Origin: a virus
Virus record (IMG/VR): IMGVR_UViG_3300025133_009669
Coordinates: 23,462 to 87,461 of that record
Reading direction: 5' to 3' (one strand)
DNA length: 64,000 nt
Shown one piece after another: positions 9,270 to 16,893 of this stretch (positions within the stretch are counted from its first letter, which is position 1; every line of letters starts with the position of its first letter). Made by a program: the position numbers and the translations under genes. Below the pieces are notes generated by a model. The model saw only the letters and a list, made by a program, of their open reading frames with translations. It searched no databases and had not been told where the DNA came from.

Positions 9270-11033
9270 ATGAAGAAAAAAGAAATAAATCTTGACATTT
9301 TACGAAAGCTCTATGTCGATGAGCGACTGTCTTCTGTTAAAATCGCAAAGAAGATGGATGTATCTTCAACTACGATATTGAAGGCTCTTAAAGACAATGG
9401 AATAATTAGACCTCCACTGCTTTGCGACGACAAAGCGTGGCTTAAGCGTCAATATATAGAGCTCAATAAAAGCTGCAGAACGATATCAGAAGAAAATAAT
9501 ATAAAGAAGCATATTGTTTCTTCGCGCATCAAAAGGTTTAAGCTGACAAAGAGCAAAGAAGACATTACTGCAGAGGCGAAAAGGGTGCGATCAAAGACAA
9601 ACTTAGAAAAGTTTGGACATAAAAACCCATTTCAGAACCAAGGCGTAAAAGATGCTATCCGCGAATCCTTTATGAGCAAATATGGGGTTGACCATCCAAT
9701 GAAAGACCCTACATACAGAGAGCGGGTAGAGGCCTCAAATCTGAAGAGATATGGAGTAAAAACTACACTCTTAGACTCGCAGGTTAAAGTTAAATCTGCA
9801 GAGACTAATCTTAAAAAATATGGGACACCAATTCCACAGCAATCTGACACTGTAAAGAGCAGGACTCGAAAGACTAATTTAGAAGCCTATGGTGTTGAGC
9901 ACTTTTATCAGAGCGAAGAGTTTAAGGCGTCTGCAGCAGAAACAAACCTGAAGAGATATGGCGTCAAAAATCCAATGCTCAATGCGGAGGTCAAAAGCAG
10001 AGCTCTTGCGAGCAGAGTGAAAGGCAACTCGGCAGAGACATCAGAAGTCTCCGGAGAGAAAGGATCTCACAAACTAATCTTTGGAGTCCCGGCCTTTGTC
10101 GTAGCTGAAAAGAATAAAATTCCATATAATACATTTAATCAATGGTTGAATAGAAGAATCTTTCCGCTATCCAAAGAAGACCTAGAGGTTTATCTAGAGG
10201 GATATAGGAGCAATGATACTTCTATCGAGATGACTCTATCAAGGGCCCTAAACCTTCCTCGCCATAATAAAAAGTTTGATAAAAAAAGATATCCAGATTT
10301 AAATTATAAGCCGGATTTTAAACTGTCAGATAAAATTGCGGTCAATGTTGATGGTCTTTATTGGCATTCCGAAAAGTTTAAAGACAAAAGATATCATTTT
10401 AAAATGCGGAAAGATTTCGAGAGTCATGGGCTGCATATGCTGCAGTTCCGCGAAGATGAGATCGACAATAAACTAGAGATTGTAAAATCGATTATAATGG
10501 CAAAATCTGGAAAGATTAGCAAAAGGCATTTCGCAAGAAAACTTAACTTGGTAGAGGTCTCAAATAGTGACGCAAGAGTCTTTCTCGACAAGACTCATTT
10601 AAAGGGTCATCTCGACGCAAAGCATATTGGTCTTAAGTCCGGCAATGATCTTATTATGATCATGTCCTATAAGATTTACTCCTCCAGGCTTAAGATTGAG
10701 CGACTGTCTTGTAAACTAAATACCATTGTTACTGGAGGCTTTTCTAAGCTTCTAAAGTTTTTAGAGAAAAAATTTTCAGATAATATTCGGCATGTAGATT
10801 ACTGGGTAGATCTCAGATATGGCACAGGTAATTTTTTAAGTAAGTTAGGGTTTTCCGCTGAGCGAGAAACGCTGGGTTTTGAGTGGACTGATACATATCA
10901 TGTTCATAATAGACTTAGGTGCGTTGCTAATAATAACGGGAACGGCAAGACTGAGGCAGAGTCTGGGAAAGAGCTTGGCTGGGTAAAGATTTATGACGCA
11001 GGCCAAAGGCTATGGACAAAGGAGCTGAGATGA
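9270..11033 (+). CDS. Homing endonuclease of the Vsr-like (EDxHD) type
   Basis: 587 residues. An N-terminal helix-turn-helix (SSVKIAKKMDVSSTTILKAL) is followed by about five repeats of the type LEKFGHKNPFQ and LKRYGVKNPML, which are DNA-binding modules seen in phage homing enzymes. Next is a PD-(D/E)XK/Vsr-like core: YKPDFKLSDKIAVNVDG, YWHSEKF, and LQFREDE. A further C-terminal domain may be a GNAT-like fold. It sits between yeaH and spoVR, breaking what is usually a continuous module, and its stop overlaps the spoVR start (ATGA). Confidence 0.75.
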   Translation: MKKKEINLDILRKLYVDERLSSVKIAKKMDVSSTTILKALKDNGIIRPPLLCDDKAWLKRQYIELNKSCRTISEENNIKKHIVSSRIKRFKLTKSKEDITAEAKRVRSKTNLEKFGHKNPFQNQGVKDAIRESFMSKYGVDHPMKDPTYRERVEASNLKRYGVKTTLLDSQVKVKSAETNLKKYGTPIPQQSDTVKSRTRKTNLEAYGVEHFYQSEEFKASAAETNLKRYGVKNPMLNAEVKSRALASRVKGNSAETSEVSGEKGSHKLIFGVPAFVVAEKNKIPYNTFNQWLNRRIFPLSKEDLEVYLEGYRSNDTSIEMTLSRALNLPRHNKKFDKKRYPDLNYKPDFKLSDKIAVNVDGLYWHSEKFKDKRYHFKMRKDFESHGLHMLQFREDEIDNKLEIVKSIIMAKSGKISKRHFARKLNLVEVSNSDARVFLDKTHLKGHLDAKHIGLKSGNDLIMIMSYKIYSSRLKIERLSCKLNTIVTGGFSKLLKFLEKKFSDNIRHVDYWVDLRYGTGNFLSKLGFSAERETLGFEWTDTYHVHNRLRCVANNNGNGKTEAESGKELGWVKIYDAGQRLWTKELR

Positions 11034-13621
11034 ACAAGGTATTGAGCGAAAGAGTTAAGATTCTAGAAAAAGAAGGCCGAGAGCTTGGCCTAGATTTTTA
11101 TCCAATTATTTATGAGGTGGTGCCGCAGGAGACTATGCTTGAAATAATGAGCTATGGTCTGCCAACTAGGGCTAGGCATTGGTCCTATGGGCAGTCTTAT
11201 GAATACCAGAAGATGCAGGGGGAAATGGGGTTCTCCAAGGTTTATGAGGTCATTCTTAATAACGACCCCTCTTATGCCTTCCTCTTAGACACCAATTCTG
11301 ATGTAATAAACACTCTTGTGATAGCACACGTACTCGGCCACTCACATTTTTTTAAAAATAACTATTTATTCAAGCAAACCGATAATAAAATGGTTTATCA
11401 CGCTGCCGAGCGGGCGCAAAGGATAGAGGGATACATAGAAAGATTCGGAATTGATGCGGTCGAGAGAACTATGGATATAGGATTTGCCCTTGATAGGCAT
11501 ATTGACTGGCATAAGGGCGTTCACAGAAAGCTCTATGAGAAAGAATCGAAGTTCTATAAAGATAGGGAGGTTGATGAGTTTTCAGACTTATTAGATGAAA
11601 AAGGTTTTTCGAAAGTGGAGGTAAAACCTGAGAACAAATTCCCTCCAGCTCCCGAGTTCGATATATTATGGTTTTTGATTAATTACTCTAAGAGCCTTGA
11701 ACCGTGGCAGGTCGATGTGCTTGATATCATTAGGAAAGAGTCATACTATTTTTATCCTCAGTATCTCACAAAGACAATGAATGAAGGACTTGCCTGTGTT
11801 ACGGGAGATTCCCTAGTATTTACTGAGCAAGGAATTCTTCCAATGGAAGATCTTGTCAAGGGTGATGCAAAGTTTGTAAATGATAATGAGACTAATAGAC
11901 TTATTCTTGCCAGAAGTGCTATGGGGGAAAAGCGTTGCATAAAGATAACTACAAAGCGTGGTTACGAAATATGTGGTGCAGATAATCATAAAATCCTTTC
12001 CAATGGAGAGTGGGTAGAGCTTCAGGACTTGTCGCTAGGAGATCGTGCAGATCTTGCTGTTGGAGCCCAAATTTGGTCAGAAGAGTATAGAGAAATTATT
12101 TATAATAAGAAAAGAAGAGAAAAGACGATAGCTGACGTCGCGGCTCTTGCCGGAGTATCGTCTGGAACTATTTGCCGAAGACTAAGGGGAAAGAATGTTT
12201 TGAATTCAGATCATATAGATTCTTTTATTAAAATTTATAAGGAAGAAAAGGCAGATCCAGACTTCAGAAGTAATTTAGGAAATATGGGAGAGTTTTCTAT
12301 TCCAAAAATTGTGGACGAAAAACTAGGCCGCTTCTTAGGACTTCTGGTTGGAGATGGCCATATATCTAGGGCGAACAGAAGCTTTGGTCTGACCTCAGGC
12401 GATAAAGTCCAAGCTGAAGAGTTTAGAGATTTAGCAAAAAGCCTGTTCGGCGTAAAGACAAAGATCAAAAAAGATGAGGGAAGATATAGGGCGAACTGCT
12501 ACTCTGAAGGCGTTTCTAATTTTCTAGAAAATTACATAGGATGCACGACAGGCGTGTCTGCTAGAAGAAAGAATGTTCCGAAATCTATAATGGAATCTCC
12601 AAAGAGCGTAATGTCCGCCTTTATCAGTGGCTTATTCGACGCAGACGGATGTGCTCATAAAGGTGGAATAACATTTGTTTCATCCAGCAAATCTATGGTG
12701 AAGAATCTTCAAATAATCTTAACTAATTATAATATCATATCGAGTAGGAATCTAAGAAAGGACGAGACATATGCTTTGACTATAGGTGGGATTTCAGCAA
12801 AAAGATTTTATGACCAGATTGGGTTTGGCCTAACACGAAAGCAGGAGGTCCTTAAGACCTATATTTTTGATAGAAAGTGGTTTTGCAAAGAGAATTCCTT
12901 TGACTCCATATCTAAAATAGAAGAGCTTAAAGAAGTGGTTTATGATATCTCTGTAGAGAAGACTCATAGGTATTCTTCAAATGGCTTTATAAATCATAAC
13001 TCACTCACACATGCCGAATTGATGTTTTCAACAGACTGCATAAATCATTCTGAGCATCTAAACTTTTGCAAAGTTCACGAAAAAGTTGTTCAGCCTGGAG
13101 GGAACAAGCTTAATATCAATCCTTATTTCCTTGGGTTTTCAATATTTGGAGACATTATAAAGAGGTGGGATGCAAAGAAGGAGGCTGGCGAGTCCGAAAT
13201 AGGAGGCTGGGAAAAAGTTTTTCAGGTGGTCCAAGATGAAGACGACATTTCCTTCATCAGAAATTATCTGACAAAAGAGTTGGCGGAAGAGCTAAAATTG
13301 TTTACATATGTAGGGATGAAGATGGCCTCGGGTGACGAGGCGATTCACATCGTCGGAACAGAGCTGGATATAATAAAGGAATCTTTGGTTAAAGACCTTT
13401 ATCATTATCGGGCCCCCCTAATCTGCATTACGTCTATAGAAGATGGCGTCTTGCAGTTGCAACATAAGAGCGGAGATATTGGAACTTTAGATTACAAGCA
13501 CTTGGAAGCTACGCTAGAGTACATCTACGAGGCTTGGGGCGCTCCGGTAAATATTGAGACGGTAGATTCGAGAGGAAACCCAACCCACTTCACCTATGAC
13601 GAATTAGGTTTTGGTGGATAA
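11030..13621 (+). CDS. spoVR: SpoVR family protein with an intein
   Basis: The start at 11030 follows AAGGAGCTGAG; an upstream ATG at 11012 is weaker. Spliced length is about 461 residues, close to SpoVR/YcgB. Family signatures are LPTRARHWSYGQSYE near the N-terminus, the region with IAHVLGHSHFFKNN, and TMNEGLA, after which an intein (11795-13000) interrupts before SLTHAELMF. SpoVR proteins are co-encoded with PrkA and YeaH; their biochemical role is poorly known. The C-terminal part is conserved and intact. Confidence 0.9.
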   Translation: MNKVLSERVKILEKEGRELGLDFYPIIYEVVPQETMLEIMSYGLPTRARHWSYGQSYEYQKMQGEMGFSKVYEVILNNDPSYAFLLDTNSDVINTLVIAHVLGHSHFFKNNYLFKQTDNKMVYHAAERAQRIEGYIERFGIDAVERTMDIGFALDRHIDWHKGVHRKLYEKESKFYKDREVDEFSDLLDEKGFSKVEVKPENKFPPAPEFDILWFLINYSKSLEPWQVDVLDIIRKESYYFYPQYLTKTMNEGLACVTGDSLVFTEQGILPMEDLVKGDAKFVNDNETNRLILARSAMGEKRCIKITTKRGYEICGADNHKILSNGEWVELQDLSLGDRADLAVGAQIWSEEYREIIYNKKRREKTIADVAALAGVSSGTICRRLRGKNVLNSDHIDSFIKIYKEEKADPDFRSNLGNMGEFSIPKIVDEKLGRFLGLLVGDGHISRANRSFGLTSGDKVQAEEFRDLAKSLFGVKTKIKKDEGRYRANCYSEGVSNFLENYIGCTTGVSARRKNVPKSIMESPKSVMSAFISGLFDADGCAHKGGITFVSSSKSMVKNLQIILTNYNIISSRNLRKDETYALTIGGISAKRFYDQIGFGLTRKQEVLKTYIFDRKWFCKENSFDSISKIEELKEVVYDISVEKTHRYSSNGFINHNSLTHAELMFSTDCINHSEHLNFCKVHEKVVQPGGNKLNINPYFLGFSIFGDIIKRWDAKKEAGESEIGGWEKVFQVVQDEDDISFIRNYLTKELAEELKLFTYVGMKMASGDEAIHIVGTELDIIKESLVKDLYHYRAPLICITSIEDGVLQLQHKSGDIGTLDYKHLEATLEYIYEAWGAPVNIETVDSRGNPTHFTYDELGFGG
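11795..13000 (+). other. Intein in SpoVR with an intact LAGLIDADG endonuclease (402 aa)
   Basis: Starts with Cys (CVTGDSLVFTEQGI) and ends FINHN before Ser +1. Block B is ICGADNHKIL. Two LAGLIDADG motifs look complete (FLGLLVGDGH and ISGLFDADGC), so the homing enzyme may be active. It also contains a LacI-like helix-turn-helix (IADVAALAGVSSGTICRRL), probably a DNA-recognition part of the enzyme. The site is the conserved MNEG(W/L)A segment of SpoVR. Confidence 0.92.
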
Positions 13622-13642
13622 TGAAGTAGACAGGAAGGAATA

Positions 13643-14203
13643 ATGACGATAGACGAGCAAACCTCCATGCCACCTGAGCCGCAAAGAAAGTTTTCTTCTG
13701 CTGATTTCTCTTTCCAGTTTAATGCTGCGAAGGAATATCTGAAGGCCGAAAAGAAAATCTTTAAAGTATTATGCGATATCTCCAAGGAGAATAGGGCCAA
13801 GCCAAAGAGCTTGGGCATCCTTGTCGTTCTTGGAGTGTTTGATAGTGCAAATGAACATATAATTCCCGGCATGAGGCAGATAGGAATTAATCCTATTCAG
13901 AAATATATCAATATATGCGATGATTCCTTTAAAAAGGATATCGCTACAATATTTCGAGAAGGAGCAGACGGCGCTATTATTATCAATAGAGATGGGCAAG
14001 TTATCGGAACCAAAGTCTATCTGGTTGTAGATGATTCTTCTCTGGAGGTTCCGGATGGCTGCGGAACTAGGCACATTAGTGCTGCGTCATTCTCCACTAG
14101 GGAGGACGTGCTTGCCGCCTTTACGCTTTCCGAGGAGAGTTCAATCGTAAGAAATTGGAAGAAGGGTTCGTTCGTAGAGCAGTATAACCCTGCCGATGAA
14201 TAA
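13643..14203 (+). CDS. Probable diadenylate cyclase (DisA_N/DAC domain)
   Basis: 186 residues, ribosome site AAGGA. The domain spans about residues 45-178. It begins LGILVVLGVFD, then shows the DGA motif (ADGAIIINRDG), a strand ending KVYLVV, the GTRH motif (CGTRHISAAS) and SEESSIVRNWKKGSF. This follows the order and spacing of DisA_N enzymes that make c-di-AMP from two ATP (DGA, then RHR, then SEE plus G). The third residue of RHR is Ile; archaeal-type relatives also vary there. There are no membrane helices and no DisA C-terminal DNA-binding part. It is last in the prkA-yeaH-spoVR operon, 21 bases after spoVR. I am fairly sure of the fold, less sure of activity. Confidence 0.72.
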   Translation: MTIDEQTSMPPEPQRKFSSADFSFQFNAAKEYLKAEKKIFKVLCDISKENRAKPKSLGILVVLGVFDSANEHIIPGMRQIGINPIQKYINICDDSFKKDIATIFREGADGAIIINRDGQVIGTKVYLVVDDSSLEVPDGCGTRHISAASFSTREDVLAAFTLSEESSIVRNWKKGSFVEQYNPADE

Positions 14204-14491
14204 TAAAAAAAATTTACATTAATAATCAAAGAAAAATTTAAGGAAAGAATATTTTATTTATATTTTGAAGCAGAAATCTTCTATTTAAAATGCTTTTGTA
14301 TATATTTGGCCAAGTCCATTTCTGCATATAAAAATGATATCAAATACTCTTAATAACAAAATTTTTTACAAATTTAAATAATAGACGAATAGCCACCATA
14401 GTCGGTGGCTTATTTTTTATGCAATTAAAGAATCGTTAGGGCGGGCCACCTTTAACAATTATGGGCTAATGGCCTGCAAGTGGAGAGAAAA
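14204..14491 (+). promoter_or_regulatory. AT-rich intergenic region before the RNR gene
   Basis: A 288-base gap without a gene. The first half is very AT-rich, with long A and T runs that may include a promoter. A terminator-like hairpin lies at 14391-14419. The RNR ribosome site GGAG is at 14482-14485. This is the main break between the PrkA operon and the next transcription unit. Confidence 0.5.
14391..14419 (+). terminator. Intrinsic terminator after the PrkA-DAC operon
   Basis: Stem AGCCACC / GGTGGCT with a 6-base loop, followed by TATTTTTTAT. This has the form of a rho-independent terminator on the + strand. Confidence 0.8.
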
Positions 14492-16105
14492 ATGGAATTG
14501 GCGTCAAAAATTTTATCTGATATAACCGTGCATATGAAATACGCACGATATCTCGATTCTGAGAACAGGAGAGAGAACTGGGAAGAGCTTATTGCAAGAA
14601 GCGAGAATATGCATATTAAGAAGTTCCCCCATTTAAAGGATGAAATTAAAAAGGCGTATAAATTCGTATATGATAAGAAAGTTCTTCCGTCGATGCGCGT
14701 CCTCCAGTTTGGAGGTAAGCCAATTGAGATTGCGCCAAATAGAGCCTATAATTGCGGGTATTTGCCGATTGACGACATTCGGGCTTTCAGCGAAACAATG
14801 TTCCTTCTTCTTGGTGGAACAGGAATTGGATACTCTGTTCAAAAGCACCACGTTGAGCAGCTTCCTGAAATCAGGAAGCCTAATCCGAAAAGAACAAGGC
14901 GTTTTTTAATCGCAGACTCTATTGAGGGTTGGGCGGATGCCGTTAAGGCTTTAGTGAACTCTTATTTCAGAGAGACATCTAAGCTTCGATTTGATTTCTC
15001 CGATATTCGTCCTAAGGGCGCAAATCTGGTCACGTCTGGAGGCAAAGCTCCGGGCCCTCAGCCGCTAAAGGAGTGCTTAGTGAGGCTAGAGGGCATCCTC
15101 GATTCAAAAGAGACTGGAGACAGGCTCAGCCCCATAGAAGTCCATGATATGATGTGTTATATTGCGGATGCTGTTTTGGCTGGAGGCATTAGAAGGGCGG
15201 CATTGATTGCTCTGTTTTCTGCGGATGATGAAGAAATGATATCTTCAAAGTCAGGAAACTGGTCTGAGGCAAATCCTCAGCGGGGAAGAGCAAACAACTC
15301 CGTTGTCTTAATGAGGCATAGAATTAAGAAGGAATACTTCATGTCTCTCTGGGAGAAGATTAAGGCCTCTGGGGCGGGAGAGCCTGGTTTCTACTTTACA
15401 AATGACAAGGACTGGGGTTGTAATCCATGTTGCGAAATTGGCTTAAAGCCTTTTCAGTTTTGCAATCTTGTTGAAATAAACGCCTCTGATCTAGTCGACC
15501 AAGAGGACTTTAACTCTAGAGCCAAAGCTGCGTCATTCATCGGAACCCTCCAAGCCAGCTATACAGACTTTCATTATTTGAGGCCAATATGGCAAAGAAC
15601 AACCGAAAAGGATGCTCTCTTAGGAGTTAGTCTGACGGGCATTGCAAGCGGAAGAGTATTGGAGTTAGATGCGACATATGCCGCAGGAGTAGTTGGCGAA
15701 GAAAACATTCGAGTGGCTAACCTGCTAGGCATAAACCCCGCAGCAAGAACAACCTGTATCAAGCCTGCTGGCTGTCAAGTTCCATCCTCTGTGATTAGAA
15801 CTTCAGAGGGAGATATGAGTCTGCATGATATCTTCGCAAAGAACGGAATTGATTTAAGTGACCATCTAGATGAATATAGAGAGTGGTATGACGTTACTTC
15901 TGACATAAAAGTTCCGAATCAAAATGGTGAAATGAATTCCATAACAAGGTTGTTCGTAAATGGATTCGAAGAGTCTATCCGATTTACAATGGAGGATGGC
16001 TCCACTATAGAGTGTACGCCACATCACAAATTCATGATGGCCGATGGAGAATGGAAGCAGGCAATCGATATTACAGAGGAAGACGACTGGATGCATGTAG
16101 GGTAA
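14492..16105 (+). CDS. nrdJ: Class II (B12-dependent) ribonucleotide reductase, N-terminal part, fused to a split-intein N-half
   Basis: The start at 14492 is 6 bases after GGAG; a GTG at 14480 is weaker. The extein has the N-terminal redox Cys region AYNCGYLPI, FLLLGGTGIGYSVQ, the NPCCEIGL active-site loop with the presumed thiyl Cys, and CNLVEINASDL. It stops at TTCIKPAG. From 15773 the frame continues as the N-half of an intein and ends with a stop. Converts ribonucleotides to deoxyribonucleotides once joined in trans to the product of 16186-16869. No nrdB is seen, which fits class II. Confidence 0.87.
   Translation: MELASKILSDITVHMKYARYLDSENRRENWEELIARSENMHIKKFPHLKDEIKKAYKFVYDKKVLPSMRVLQFGGKPIEIAPNRAYNCGYLPIDDIRAFSETMFLLLGGTGIGYSVQKHHVEQLPEIRKPNPKRTRRFLIADSIEGWADAVKALVNSYFRETSKLRFDFSDIRPKGANLVTSGGKAPGPQPLKECLVRLEGILDSKETGDRLSPIEVHDMMCYIADAVLAGGIRRAALIALFSADDEEMISSKSGNWSEANPQRGRANNSVVLMRHRIKKEYFMSLWEKIKASGAGEPGFYFTNDKDWGCNPCCEIGLKPFQFCNLVEINASDLVDQEDFNSRAKAASFIGTLQASYTDFHYLRPIWQRTTEKDALLGVSLTGIASGRVLELDATYAAGVVGEENIRVANLLGINPAARTTCIKPAGCQVPSSVIRTSEGDMSLHDIFAKNGIDLSDHLDEYREWYDVTSDIKVPNQNGEMNSITRLFVNGFEESIRFTMEDGSTIECTPHHKFMMADGEWKQAIDITEEDDWMHVG
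15773..16105 (+). other. N-terminal half of a split intein (110 aa)
   Basis: Begins with Cys (CQVPSSVIRTSEG) directly after KPAG, carries block B (ECTPHHKFMM) and ends shortly after, at DDWMHVG and a stop. The length matches the N-halves of naturally split inteins such as NrdJ-1. No endonuclease remains between the halves. Confidence 0.85.
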
Positions 16106-16185
16106 TTTGCCATTATAAACATTTGGGATAGCGACTGGCAAACAAATAGGGATAATGTAAAGCAGATGCTTAAGGACATAATAAA

Positions 16186-16287
16186 ATGAAAATAGTAAAA
16201 AAAGAAGTAACACAATCATTTACAGTAGATATAGAAGTTGAGAATACGCCTGTTTACCAGATGGCAAACGGATGCGTTTCTCACAAT
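16186..16287 (+). other. C-terminal half of a split intein (34 aa)
   Basis: Begins at its own ATG and ends NGCVSHN before Thr +1 of the extein. Contains FTVDIEVENTPVYQMANG, which is block F, and HN, which is block G. The size fits known split-intein C-halves. The 80 bases before it hold an imperfect TTTGCCA / TGGCAAA inverted repeat. Confidence 0.85.
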
Positions 16288-16869
16288 ACTACTTCACTTA
16301 CACTGGGCACTTCCTCTGGAATTCATGCATGGCATAATGATTTTTACATAAGAAGGCTTCGCGTTGGAAAGAACGAGTCTATCTATTCTTATCTTGAGAA
16401 TAATCATCCAGAGCTTATCGAAGATGAATTCTTTAGACCGCATGATACTGCCGTGATTTCAGTGCCTCAGAAGGCACCCGCAGGAGCTATTACGCGAAGT
16501 GAAACGGCGACTGATCTGCTTGAAAGAGTGAAAAGAATGACAGTTGACTGGGTTAATCCCGGCTATCGAAAGGGTCAAAACACGCATAATGTTTCTGCCA
16601 CAATTACTGTGAAAAATGATGAATGGGATACCGTTGCAGATTGGATGTGGGAAAATAGGGACGTGTATAATGGCCTATCTATTCTTCCGCATTCAGAGCA
16701 TACGTATGTTCAGCCCCCATTCGAAGATTGTACGGAAGAAGTCTACAATGAGATGATGCACTCTCTAAAAGAAGTGAGAATAGAGAGCGTTTTGGAAGAG
16801 ACAGATAATACAGATCTTTCGGGAGAGCTGGCCTGCTCAGGGGGATCGTGTTCGATCTCTTACTTATAG
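16186..16869 (+). CDS. nrdJ: Class II ribonucleotide reductase, C-terminal part, preceded by a split-intein C-half
   Basis: Starts with a 34-residue intein C-half (16186-16287), then the extein TTSLTLGTSSGIHAWH, FYIRRLRVGK, and the C-terminal redox tail ACSGGSCSISYL (C-x4-C type). It is in a different frame from the upstream part and has an in-frame stop at 16171-16173, so it is translated separately; AAGGA lies at a fair distance before the ATG. Protein trans-splicing with the 14492 product would give a reductase of about 620 residues. Confidence 0.87.
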   Translation: MKIVKKEVTQSFTVDIEVENTPVYQMANGCVSHNTTSLTLGTSSGIHAWHNDFYIRRLRVGKNESIYSYLENNHPELIEDEFFRPHDTAVISVPQKAPAGAITRSETATDLLERVKRMTVDWVNPGYRKGQNTHNVSATITVKNDEWDTVADWMWENRDVYNGLSILPHSEHTYVQPPFEDCTEEVYNEMMHSLKEVRIESVLEETDNTDLSGELACSGGSCSISYL

Positions 16870-16893
16870 GGCATAAACCGTAGGGAGCTTGTT

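Noticed and set aside
9270-11033. Transposase or insertion sequence between yeaH and spoVR
   Set aside because: No terminal inverted repeats or target duplication seen; the protein has homing-endonuclease features instead.
16106-16185. Frameshifted reductase gene caused by a sequencing error
   Set aside because: The break lies exactly between intein blocks B and F, with an in-frame stop, a ribosome site and half sizes typical of split inteins, so a natural split is more likely.
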